Source: Acidobacteriota bacterium (lineage in GTDB: Bacteria > Acidobacteriota > Terriglobia > Versatilivoradales > Versatilivoraceae). From it: a stretch of DNA of 9,989 nucleotides. The notes beneath the pieces are model-generated. The model made no database searches. It saw only the letters and a list, made by a program, of their open reading frames with translations, and was not told the origin of the DNA. Where the stretch lies: NCBI GenBank assembly GCA_028875135.1, contig JAPPFQ010000668.1, forward strand, positions 1 to 9,989, in the 5' to 3' direction. Below, piece by piece: positions 1-6,926 of the stretch. The translations under genes and the position numbers were made by a program. Within the stretch, counting starts at the first letter, position 1. Each line of letters begins with the position of its first letter.

Positions 1-80
1 TTACCCCTTTTGGGGGGGGGCTGGGCCGGCCCCCGGGGCCCCCAACACCCCCCGCCCGGGCCCCCCCGGGGCGCCGGCCA
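1..80. other. G/C homopolymer-rich low-complexity contig edge
   Basis: This stretch consists almost entirely of runs of G and C (ten consecutive G near position 11-20, and several C runs of five to seven). It contains no codon-like structure and is unlike the rest of the window, which is GC-rich but normally mixed. It is most likely a low-quality or misassembled contig end, or possibly a true GC tract. I assign no function. Confidence 0.5.
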
Positions 81-355
81 ACCATACCTTGGCTTTCATG
101 GCGTTGTGTTGCGATGAGCAGGGACTGGCTATCCGGGGGATGGACTTGGGGAGAGGGCCTCAGAGCACTGTTCCGGCAGAGGGAGTTTGCATCCCGCTCA
201 GAGGCCAAGCGTCCTCGGTTGGGCCGAGCCTGCTAGGTCGACAGGATCACCGACGGCGATGCTTGCCGTCTCGTTGATCATACCTGAAACCATTGTGTTC
301 GTGCCTCCATTGTGCAAGGCTTGAGCCTGAATCCATTCGAAAGGAACCGGCGGTG
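81..355. other. Upstream region without a supported gene
   Basis: Short open frames exist on both strands here, but none has a recognisable protein, a convincing ribosome site or a conserved motif. A 6-bp perfect inverted repeat with a 7-base loop lies at 252-270 (GACGGC, then GCCGTC). It has no following T-run, so it is not a convincing intrinsic terminator. The promoter of the downstream operon probably lies in this region, but I could not pick out a clear -35/-10 pair. Confidence 0.4.
339..345 (+). promoter_or_regulatory. Ribosome binding site deciding the start at 356
   Basis: GAAAGGA lies 10 bases before ATG 356 and 7 bases before an in-frame GTG at 353. The longer reading frame would have to begin at a TTG at 293, with no Shine-Dalgarno and a Cys/His-rich leader that would bury the signal peptide. 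The later start is therefore preferred. Confidence 0.6.
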
Positions 356-2011
356 ATGAGGCTATTCCCAACCAGGAGTCTGGCTTCACGGGTCGCCCTG
401 TGCCTTGCCGCCCTCTTGTGGTGGGGCGGGATGTTTGGCTGCCAGACACGGCCGCAGCCGACCGATTCCCTCGAGTCCGCTCGCAAGGCGGCGGTGGAGC
501 GCCAGCGTCGGGTCATCTTCAACAACGACGGGGACGACCTGTTGCATCTGGACGGCCCGGCGACCGCGGAGAAGTTCCTGTCGGTGCGGACCGACCATGC
601 GGCCGGCACCATGGTGGACAGTGTCTTTTATTTTTCCCGCAAGCCGATCAGCCCTCTCTACACCGGGGCGGTCACAAGCGAGCCCCTGGCCGGCCGGCTG
701 CGGGACCTGGCCCGGGAGGGCACAGACGATCTCCGCCTGGTGATCGAGGCCTCCCGCAGTCAGGGGATGGAAGTCTTCTGGTCGATGCGGATGAACGACA
801 TTCACGACAACGCCAAGCCCGAGTCCGAGATCGCTCAATGGAAGAGAGATCACCGTCGCCTTCTGATGGGCGGGCCCGGTGACAAGGAGCGCTTCCCCCC
901 TTCCGATCCGCGCAACGTCTGGACCTTCGTCGACTATGCCCATCCCGAGGTTCGCGACCTCATGGTGGAGACCTTCAAGGAGGTGTTGGCCGGCTACGAC
1001 GTGGACGGCGTCGACCTGGACTTCCTGCGCCATCCCGCCTTCTTTCCGGAGACTCGCCTCTTCAAGCCGGTCACGCGACCGCACCTCGAGATGATGACCG
1101 ACATGGTCGGCCGCATCCGGGCCGAGGTGCTGGCCGCCAGCCGGCGCAAGGGGAGACCCATTCTGATGAGCGTTCGGGTGCTGCCCACGCTGGCGCAGAA
1201 TCGACATTTCGGTTTCGACGTCGAGCAGTGGGCGCGGCGCGGCTACCTGGACCTGATGGTGGTGGGAGGCGGGTACGACCCCTTCACCATGCCGGCCAGG
1301 GACATGATCGACCGAGGAAACCAGTGGGGAGTGCCGGTCTATGTCTGCCTGAGTTCCTCCGGCTTCGAGCACGCCATCGGTGGCCAACGCTTCTACTCGA
1401 CCGACGCGGACCAGTGGGGTCGAACTTTGCCCGATGCCAATGAGGAGGTGGCTCTCAAGGCCTGGAGGGCGGCCGCGGCCAATGCCTGGCTGGCGGGTGC
1501 CAAGGGCATCATGACCTTCAACCTTTTTCCCAGGCACTCCGGAAGCAGGGCCACCCGGATGGCTCGCCGTGTATGGAAAGAGATCGGTGACCCCGACGCA
1601 CTGTCATTGACCGACAAGCTCTATCTCGTCGAAAACCTGGAGAGCGTCCAGGCCGGCTTTATGATGGGCACGGTTCCGGTAGGGGAACGACTGCCGGTTC
1701 AGGTCGCGCCCGGCTCGGCGGTGCAGCGCCTGCTGCCGGTGGCGGATGACCTGGCCGGCGCCGGGGACCGTCTCCATTCCCTGGAGTTCCGTTTGAAGCT
1801 GGCGGGCCCGCCAAAGAGGGATACGGTTACGGTTCGTCTCAATGGAGAACAGTTGCGCCTGATCAGGCGTCAAGCTGACTGGATGATCGGCCCTGTCCCG
1901 CCCCGGTCAATGCGGCGGGGAAACAACCTGGTCAGGGTGGAGCTGGCGGCTGCGGCCCCGTCAACGCTGACGCTGGCAGCGCTGGAACTGGAAGTAACCT
2001 ACCGGCGCTGA
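356..2011 (+). CDS. Glycoside-hydrolase-like TIM-barrel lipoprotein
   Basis: Predicted exported protein of 551 residues. From ATG 356 it opens with a signal peptide: basic residues, then a hydrophobic stretch around residues 13-28, ending in GMFGC. Cys29 is the probable lipidation site, although the lipobox is not ideal. The body resembles the glycosyl-hydrolase-like family 10 (GHL10/DUF187-type) TIM barrels. Features include FNNDGDD near residue 55, SMRMND near 144, and the acidic strand DVDGVDLDFLRHP near 215-227, the likely active-site region. A C-terminal segment from about residue 450 looks beta-rich and may be a sandwich or carbohydrate-binding module. The gene is followed 15 bases later by a paralogue, so the two are probably co-transcribed. 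The family assignment is from motif recognition; the substrate is unknown. An upstream TTG at 293 would add 21 residues but is less likely. Confidence 0.72.
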   Translation: MRLFPTRSLASRVALCLAALLWWGGMFGCQTRPQPTDSLESARKAAVERQRRVIFNNDGDDLLHLDGPATAEKFLSVRTDHAAGTMVDSVFYFSRKPISPLYTGAVTSEPLAGRLRDLAREGTDDLRLVIEASRSQGMEVFWSMRMNDIHDNAKPESEIAQWKRDHRRLLMGGPGDKERFPPSDPRNVWTFVDYAHPEVRDLMVETFKEVLAGYDVDGVDLDFLRHPAFFPETRLFKPVTRPHLEMMTDMVGRIRAEVLAASRRKGRPILMSVRVLPTLAQNRHFGFDVEQWARRGYLDLMVVGGGYDPFTMPARDMIDRGNQWGVPVYVCLSSSGFEHAIGGQRFYSTDADQWGRTLPDANEEVALKAWRAAAANAWLAGAKGIMTFNLFPRHSGSRATRMARRVWKEIGDPDALSLTDKLYLVENLESVQAGFMMGTVPVGERLPVQVAPGSAVQRLLPVADDLAGAGDRLHSLEFRLKLAGPPKRDTVTVRLNGEQLRLIRRQADWMIGPVPPRSMRRGNNLVRVELAAAAPSTLTLAALELEVTYRR

Positions 2012-2019
2012 GGAGGAGG
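2011..2019 (+). promoter_or_regulatory. Strong ribosome binding site overlapping the previous stop
   Basis: AGGAGGAGG begins at the last base of the preceding TGA and ends 7 bases before ATG 2027. A second GGAGG (2022-2026) abuts the ATG and is too close to function. The arrangement points to co-transcription and efficient translation of the second glycoside-hydrolase-like gene. Confidence 0.65.
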
Positions 2020-2026
2020 CGGGAGG

Positions 2027-3889
2027 ATGAGCCAGGCATCGGATCCGAAGACGTCGGTCTCCCGAAGAGGATTTATCCGGGCGGTGGGCCTGGCGCCGGC
2101 CGTTTTGCAGGCCGTCGAAGCCCGGGCCCAGAGTAGCTCCGGGGCAGCGGCTCCCGGCTTCTGGCACTCGCCTCGCCACACGGGGGTCTTGCTGGCAGAC
2201 CTTTCCGGCGCGGAGCCGCGTGAGGCGATCAGCCCCAAGCCCAGAAAGGGATGCTGGTACACCATTCCCTATCGGACTGAAACGGGTATCCAGGGAGTGA
2301 TGGTGGCCCGGGGCCAGTTGACCCATCCTCCCGACCTCAGGCTGTCCCTGCCGGTCCAGGGATGGCATGCCATCTACGTGGGGCTCTTCGGAGGGGCCAG
2401 GATCGACGAGTTCAGATTGAGGCTGAAGCTGAGCGATGAGAGGCTCTTCGAGAGTCTGGCGCCGAGTCGGCTGGGTTACCAGCGCAAGCCCGATGGGAGT
2501 TGGCTGCGCCCGCGACCGGCCATCGGGGCGACCGACATCGAGGAGGTCTTCTGGAAGGCCGCCGACCTGGGCGGGCAGCAATTGGTGATCTCCCACCTGA
2601 GGACCAACCATCCCAGCGTGGCCCAACTTGCCTTCGTGCGGCTGGTCCCGTTGACCGCGGACGAAGTCGAGGAGTACCGGAGGGCCGGCGGGCGCCCCGA
2701 AACCAGGCTGCTGGCGGCCGAGATGGACGGGCAGGGCCCCTTTCATACGGGTGCGCGGACGGTGAAGGACATCCAGGAGAACCTGGAGCCGCTGCGTGGC
2801 ACCGATGTCGGGAAGCTCTTCCTGGGAACCGGGGGAATCGGGGCCGGCCAAACCCTCTATCCCAGCCGGGTGGGAGCGATGATGGGCGCCGGAGAGGAAG
2901 ACTTCCCGGTGGAGGCGGGGAGGCGGGCTGCCGAAAGCCTCCGCGGCTTTCAATCCCGCGGCATCGACCCGCTCAAGGTAGCGGTGGATCATGCCCATTC
3001 CATGGGCGTTGAGGTCTACCTGGGTTTTCGCATGGGGACCATGGCCTCCGTGCCTCCGGTCTGGTTCGAGCCCGTGCATTTCTGGAAACGGCACCCGCAG
3101 TGGCGCTGCCGGGATCGGGAGGGTCACACCATTGTCCGGCTGAGCCTGGCCTACAGCCAGGTGAGGCGCTTCTACCTGGACCTGCTGGCGGAACTGGCGG
3201 GCTATGGCGTCAAGGGCGTGCAATTGATCTACACCCGCAGGCCTCCTTTCGTGCTGTTCGAGCCTCCGGTGGTCGAAGATTTCAAGAAGGCCTACGGAAT
3301 CGATCCCCGCCGGCTCCCCGAACCGGCCCGGCGGCGGGGGGACCCACCGGCGGCGGACGAGCGCCTGGAGAGGCACTGGGCAACCTACGTCACCACCTTT
3401 ATGCGGGAATTGCGCGGGCGGCTGGACCGGCAGCGCCCCGAGGGTCCCCGGATCGAGGTGCTGGCCAACGTGGGCTACGACGCTGCCTGGAATCGCCACG
3501 CCGCCCTGGACCTGGAGACCTGGACTCGAGAAGGGCTGGTGGATATCCTCTGCGTCTATACCGGAGGCGATGGGACCCAAAGGGTGGACTACGACTACTT
3601 CCGAAAGATCACCCGGGGCACCCGAACCGTCTTTTTCGAAGACATCACACCACGCAACATGCCCGGCAGCCGCTATGCCCGGCAGGCACGCAAGGCATAT
3701 GCCGGGGGAGCCGCCGGACTGGCCTTCTGGGACAGCGGCGGGCGGATTGTGCGCAAGACCCAATGGCACACGATTCGGCGGCTGGGCCACCGCAACGATC
3801 TGGAGGCAATGGCGCTCCAGCCGCGGGAGTATCGCATCCATCCGCTCGAGCTGATCGACGGTTGGAGCGTGGAGCTGCGGTACCGGTAG
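2027..3889 (+). CDS. Tat-exported glycoside-hydrolase-like TIM-barrel protein
   Basis: Predicted 620-residue secreted protein, paralogous to the gene before it. The N-terminus carries a twin-arginine motif, SRRGFI (residues 12-17), then a weakly hydrophobic stretch and a likely cleavage site around ARAQ (32-35). This suggests it is folded in the cytoplasm before export. Residues about 100-210 form an extra N-terminal domain, possibly a beta-sandwich. The barrel region spans about 230-590. It shares landmarks with the upstream protein: SMGVEVYLGFRMG (325-337) matches SQGMEVFWSMRMN, and LAGYGVKGVQLIYTRRP (390-406) matches LAGYDVDGVDLDFLRHP. The acidic residues of that strand are missing here (QLIY instead of DLDF), so it may be catalytically altered or act as a binding partner. 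Function and substrate are unknown. A 626-codon open frame on the opposite strand is a GC-driven shadow. Confidence 0.7.
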   Translation: MSQASDPKTSVSRRGFIRAVGLAPAVLQAVEARAQSSSGAAAPGFWHSPRHTGVLLADLSGAEPREAISPKPRKGCWYTIPYRTETGIQGVMVARGQLTHPPDLRLSLPVQGWHAIYVGLFGGARIDEFRLRLKLSDERLFESLAPSRLGYQRKPDGSWLRPRPAIGATDIEEVFWKAADLGGQQLVISHLRTNHPSVAQLAFVRLVPLTADEVEEYRRAGGRPETRLLAAEMDGQGPFHTGARTVKDIQENLEPLRGTDVGKLFLGTGGIGAGQTLYPSRVGAMMGAGEEDFPVEAGRRAAESLRGFQSRGIDPLKVAVDHAHSMGVEVYLGFRMGTMASVPPVWFEPVHFWKRHPQWRCRDREGHTIVRLSLAYSQVRRFYLDLLAELAGYGVKGVQLIYTRRPPFVLFEPPVVEDFKKAYGIDPRRLPEPARRRGDPPAADERLERHWATYVTTFMRELRGRLDRQRPEGPRIEVLANVGYDAAWNRHAALDLETWTREGLVDILCVYTGGDGTQRVDYDYFRKITRGTRTVFFEDITPRNMPGSRYARQARKAYAGGAAGLAFWDSGGRIVRKTQWHTIRRLGHRNDLEAMALQPREYRIHPLELIDGWSVELRYR

Positions 3890-4045
3890 CGATGGAGACA
3901 GGGAAGGGGGGTGGATGGGATGCCGGCTGGGACTCCCGACAGACGGTTGCGGGAACCAAGAGCGCTGAGTCGATGCACGGCTTCCGATTCAGTCGGGCGG
4001 GCCGGGGGGCGGCGGTCTGAAACAGGGCGGGCGCAAAAGGCAAGG

Positions 4046-5092
4046 ATGCAGGCCGCGGCCGCCATCGCCAGGAGCCTGACCGCCGGCCTGAAGCCGGGAG
4101 AAATCCTCGGTGTGATCAGGGATCAATGCCGTCCCATCATCGGTGGCGACTGCTGGGCGCTGGCCCGACTCGATCGGGAGGGTCAGGCCTGGGAGGTAAC
4201 GGCAGTGGGAGGGCAATCCGATGGCGGCCCCGAGGTGCGGGGGCGAGTTCCGCTGGACCACCCGTTGTTGGCGCCCATCCTCGAAGTTCCCGGGACTCCT
4301 GTCTTCGTGCGCCGTAGCCCCCGCCTCGAAGCCGGTAGCCGGGTTCCACCGCTTCCGGTGGCCGCTCCTCTTCATTCTCTGCTGCCTCTGATGGCCGGTG
4401 GACACCTGGCGGGGGCCCTGGTCCTTGGGCACTCGACCGGTGACTCCCTGGACCGCTCCGACCGGGACTTCCTGAGGCTTGCGGCGGACCAGGCGGCCCT
4501 GGCCCTGGAAAATGCTCACCTGTGCGAGCAGGTCCGGGCGTCCCGGGCCAGGCTCGCCAGCCGGCAGGTTGCCCTGGAGCACCAATTGAAGCGGCTTACG
4601 GTCACCGACGATCTGACCGGCCTCCACAACCAGCGGGACCTGTTCGAGCAGTTGCCGAGGGAGATGGAACGAGCCAGGCGGGCCGGCAGCGCCTGTTCCC
4701 TGTGTCTGTTCGACCTGGATGGATTCAAGGAATACAACGATACCCACGGCCACCTGGCGGGGGATCGTCTGCTTCGAACCGTGGGAGCCGTCGTTTCCCG
4801 GACCATTCGGGCCAAGACGGACCGGGCGTTTCGCTACGGAGGCGACGAGTTTGTGCTGCTGCTGCCCCACACCAGTGGGGCCGAAGCCCAGGTCCTGGTG
4901 GACCGGCTCCGACAGGCCGTCTCCCAAGCACTGGCCGGTGCGGTCGGATTCAGCGCCGGAATCGCGGAGTACTCTCCCGGGATGGAGAGCAGGGACTTCA
5001 TTGAAGCCGCCGATCGGCTCATGTACCGGGCCAAGCGCAGGGGCGGCAACCGCCTCGAACCCGAAGGCGCTCTGCCGCGGAGATCAGACTGA
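4046..5092 (+). CDS. GAF-GGDEF diguanylate cyclase
   Basis: Probable cytosolic diguanylate cyclase, making c-di-GMP from two GTP. From ATG 4046 it has 348 residues. A GAF-like sensory domain spans about 5-160, a short coiled-coil linker about 160-183, and the GGDEF domain about 184-340. The domain opens with TDDLTGLHNQRDLFEQL, has the metal-binding strand FDLDGFKEYNDTHGH, and carries an intact RYGGDEF active-site motif (GGDEF at 265-269), so it should be active. The usual RxxD inhibitory site before GGDEF reads AKTD: the Asp is present, the Arg is not. No membrane segment is visible. The frame is open from a GTG at 3911 with a G-rich upstream region, which would add 45 Arg-rich, low-complexity residues; I prefer the later start with moderate certainty. 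Its stop directly adjoins the mazG start. Confidence 0.85.
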   Translation: MQAAAAIARSLTAGLKPGEILGVIRDQCRPIIGGDCWALARLDREGQAWEVTAVGGQSDGGPEVRGRVPLDHPLLAPILEVPGTPVFVRRSPRLEAGSRVPPLPVAAPLHSLLPLMAGGHLAGALVLGHSTGDSLDRSDRDFLRLAADQAALALENAHLCEQVRASRARLASRQVALEHQLKRLTVTDDLTGLHNQRDLFEQLPREMERARRAGSACSLCLFDLDGFKEYNDTHGHLAGDRLLRTVGAVVSRTIRAKTDRAFRYGGDEFVLLLPHTSGAEAQVLVDRLRQAVSQALAGAVGFSAGIAEYSPGMESRDFIEAADRLMYRAKRRGGNRLEPEGALPRRSD

Positions 5093-5899
5093 ATGGTCAT
5101 GAAGGGACGGAAATTCCTGGAGCTGGTAGCCCTGGTGGATCGGCTGCGGGGCCCTGACGGTTGCCCCTGGGACCGCGAGCAAACCTTCGATACCCTCAAG
5201 CCCCTCCTGCTGGAGGAAGCCTACGAGACCCTGGAGGCGCTGGACAGCGGCGACCGGTCGGCCTTTCGCAGCGAGTTGGGCGATCTCTTGTTTCAAGTGG
5301 CCTTTCTGTCCCAGATGGCCGAAACGGAAGGCTCCTTCGACATCGACGAGGTGGCGGATGGAGTCGTCGGCAAGATGGTTCGGCGCCATCCACACGTGTT
5401 CGGCGACGCCGAGGCGGATAGCGCCGAGGGAGTGTTGCATCAATGGGAAGACATCAAACGCCGGGAACGCGCCGCCGGGTCGGACGGTGGAAGCGGGGAC
5501 GACTCGATTCTGGACCATCTGCCCCGGCTTCCGGCCCTCCTGACCGCACTCAAGATCACCGCCAAGGCCTCCCGGGTCGGATTTGACTGGTCTCACATCG
5601 ACGGGGTGGTCGAGAAGCTGGAAGAGGAGATCGGGGAACTCAGGCAGGCTCTGGAATCGCCCCCGGCTTCAAGGCGTGAGAATGTCGAACAGGAAGTCGG
5701 GGACCTGCTCTTTGCGGCGGTCAATGTCGCCCGCTTTCTGGACATCGACCCCGAAACGGCCTTGCGGAAGTCCAACCGGAAGTTCGTAATGCGGTTTCAG
5801 TTCATGGAGGCCGCTCTGCGGCGGGCGGGCAAGGACCTCGGAAACACCACACTCGACGAGCTGGAAGAACTCTGGCAGCAGGCCAAGAAGTCCTTGTGA
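5093..5899 (+). CDS. mazG: Nucleoside triphosphate pyrophosphohydrolase MazG
   Basis: MazG hydrolyses (d)NTPs to NMP and pyrophosphate in the cytosol. It is linked to clearing aberrant nucleotides and to lowering ppGpp. The 268 residues match the usual two-domain form (E. coli MazG is about 263). The N-terminal signature GPDGCPWDREQTFDTLKP is present at 20-37. The first metal-binding set is EEAYE (41-45) with ELGD (61-64). The second repeat keeps EEIGE (178-182) and EVGD (201-204), so both domains retain their acidic residues. The linker carries RRHPHVFGD and QWEDIK. ATG 5093 immediately follows the TGA of the GGDEF gene (TGAATG). GGAG sits 10 bases upstream, and a second ATG at 5099 is possible. 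Translation is likely coupled to the upstream gene. Identification is secure. Confidence 0.95.
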   Translation: MVMKGRKFLELVALVDRLRGPDGCPWDREQTFDTLKPLLLEEAYETLEALDSGDRSAFRSELGDLLFQVAFLSQMAETEGSFDIDEVADGVVGKMVRRHPHVFGDAEADSAEGVLHQWEDIKRRERAAGSDGGSGDDSILDHLPRLPALLTALKITAKASRVGFDWSHIDGVVEKLEEEIGELRQALESPPASRRENVEQEVGDLLFAAVNVARFLDIDPETALRKSNRKFVMRFQFMEAALRRAGKDLGNTTLDELEELWQQAKKSL

Positions 5900-5982
5900 C
5901 GCCTTCCCGGTCGTGATGCCGCCGGCCGCGACGGCGCCCGAGGCGGGTAGAGGGAAGCGGCAGCAGATTCGGCGGATGCGGG
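5900..5982. other. Convergent intergenic region between mazG and the CysO-like gene
   Basis: The plus-strand operon and the minus-strand operon end here facing each other. A 6-bp stem with one G-U pair (GTCGTG and CGCGAC, near 5912-5934) could form, but no T-run follows on either strand. If termination happens here it is either Rho-dependent or uses a weak structure. No gene is seen. Confidence 0.4.
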
Positions 5983-6258
5983 CTAGCCGCCGGCAATGGC
6001 CGGAATAATTGAGAGCTCGTCCGTTTCCGTGACCGCGGTCTGGAGATTCTCCAGGAAGCGAATGTCCTCTTCGTTGAGGAAGATGTTGACGAAACGCCGA
6101 ACCTTCCCCTCCGATTCGCAGATGCGGTCCTTGAGGCCGGGGTATTGCCGGTCGATGTCTTCGATGATTTCCAGCACGGATCCGCCCTTTCCGGTGATCA
6201 CTTCCTGACCTCCGGTGAGCGTTCTCAGTTGAACGGGAATACGCACGGATGTGGGCAT
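5983..6258 (-). CDS. CysO-like MoaD/ThiS-family sulfur carrier protein
   Basis: Small ubiquitin-fold protein of 91 residues ending in AIAGG, the di-glycine tail that MoaD, ThiS and CysO use to carry sulfur as a thiocarboxylate after adenylation by an E1-like enzyme. The sequence follows CysO of Mycobacterium tuberculosis closely from memory: IPVQLRTLTGGQ near the start, RRFVNIFLNEEDIRF in the middle (residues 54-68), and ELSIIPAIAGG at the end. A role delivering sulfur for cysteine synthesis is therefore more likely than molybdopterin or thiamine work, but this is inference. A good Shine-Dalgarno (AGAGGAGA on the minus strand, 6263-6270) precedes ATG 6258. The partners expected for the CysO pathway (cysM, a JAMM protease, an E1-like enzyme) are not in the window. 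It lies last in the minus-strand cluster, after an 86-base gap. Confidence 0.85.
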   Translation of the reverse strand: MPTSVRIPVQLRTLTGGQEVITGKGGSVLEIIEDIDRQYPGLKDRICESEGKVRRFVNIFLNEEDIRFLENLQTAVTETDELSIIPAIAGG

Positions 6259-6344
6259 GAAGTCTCCTCTCTTGGTGAGTCCTATGAGTCCGCCTCGGTC
6301 TGGCTCAATGTTTCTCCATCTGTGAACAATTTGCCAGTGTCAGG

Positions 6345-6845
6345 TCAGGTATTGAACGGTGGATTCCCTGTCGGCTTTCCCTTCAGCATTCTGTAGAAGG
6401 GCAAAACGATCTCGGCCATTGCATCCCAGTAGTCCTGGGAGTTCCTGAGTCCCTCGTAACCGACCAGTTGCTCCATTTCATCGGCGATCTCGCTGCACGA
6501 ACGACCCATCTTCAGACCCTTCCGCTCGACAAAACCCCTGAAACTTTCGAGAACGATCGCCAGCGCATCGTTTCTGCCCGCTCGTTCGGCTTCGGGAAGC
6601 GGGACCGTGATATCGAAGTGCGAATATGACTGCCCCTTCAACATCCTGCAGAACGGGGTAACTATGTCACGCATTACCTGTCTATCGTCCTGAGATCTTC
6701 CACCGGAGTTGCCGTCAGCTTGCATTTCCATTTCACTGGCGGCCCGGTAACGTCTGTTGGCGAACCCTTTCTGCCAGGCAACTTCGTTGAAGGCACGCAA
6801 TACGACCTCCAGCCCACCGTTCCAACCCTGTTGTTTGTCAGTCAC
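6345..6845 (-). CDS. Hypothetical protein with two tandem modules
   Basis: I do not recognise this 166-residue protein. It is predicted helical and soluble, with no signal peptide or membrane segment. It is built from two copies of one module. Copy A (about 12-72) and copy B (about 95-157) each begin with a helix (LEVVLRAFNEVAWQKG; LAIVLESFRGFVERKG) and end with a near-identical motif (IVTPFCRMLKG; IVLPFYRMLKG). The two motifs are offset by 85 residues and the two helices by 83. The start is GTG 6845, with AAGGA upstream and an in-frame TGA 15 bases before it, so no longer start is possible. It follows the nuclease-like gene after 81 bases on the same strand and shares its lower GC. It may be a third component of that system or an independent passenger. 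Confidence 0.6.
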   Translation of the reverse strand: MTDKQQGWNGGLEVVLRAFNEVAWQKGFANRRYRAASEMEMQADGNSGGRSQDDRQVMRDIVTPFCRMLKGQSYSHFDITVPLPEAERAGRNDALAIVLESFRGFVERKGLKMGRSCSEIADEMEQLVGYEGLRNSQDYWDAMAEIVLPFYRMLKGKPTGNPPFNT

Positions 6846-6914
6846 GACCGTTTTCCTTCAGCCAAGAGTGGACGATTCGCAATTCGTGCAGGATTCCAGG
6901 AAGGCCGCATCGAC

Positions 6915-6926
6915 ATACCCTGGTAT
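6915..6926. repeat. Short palindrome after the nuclease-like stop codon
   Basis: ATACC-CT-GGTAT is a perfect 5-bp inverted repeat with a 2-base centre, immediately beyond the stop of the nuclease-like gene. A second, imperfect palindrome lies at 6872-6887 in the same gap. Either could be an operator for the downstream small gene. Both are short enough to occur by chance. Confidence 0.2.

Noticed and set aside
252..270. 6-bp hairpin as a terminator or attenuator
   Set aside because: The stem is short and no T-run follows. No gene upstream is supported.
293..355. Upstream extension of the lipoprotein from TTG 293
   Set aside because: It has no ribosome site, and it would put a Cys-rich hydrophilic leader before a normal signal peptide that begins at 356.
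386..1537. A 383-codon minus-strand open frame opposite the lipoprotein gene
   Set aside because: It has no motif or plausible start context and is rich in Pro, Gly, His and Gln, typical of an antisense shadow of a GC-rich gene.
1961..3841. A 626-codon open frame on the minus strand covering nearly all of the Tat-exported gene
   Set aside because: The plus-strand gene has a strong ribosome site, a Tat signal and homology to its neighbour. The minus frame has no recognisable domain and reflects a lack of stop codons in GC-rich DNA.
3989..4927. A 312-codon minus-strand open frame opposite the GAF-GGDEF gene
   Set aside because: The plus strand encodes clear GAF and GGDEF domains. The minus frame is a compositional shadow.
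5983..6258. Membership of the ubiquitin-like protein in the defence module
   Set aside because: It resembles CysO, has its own strong ribosome site after an 86-base gap, and no E1, E2 or JAB gene is present. A metabolic role is simpler.
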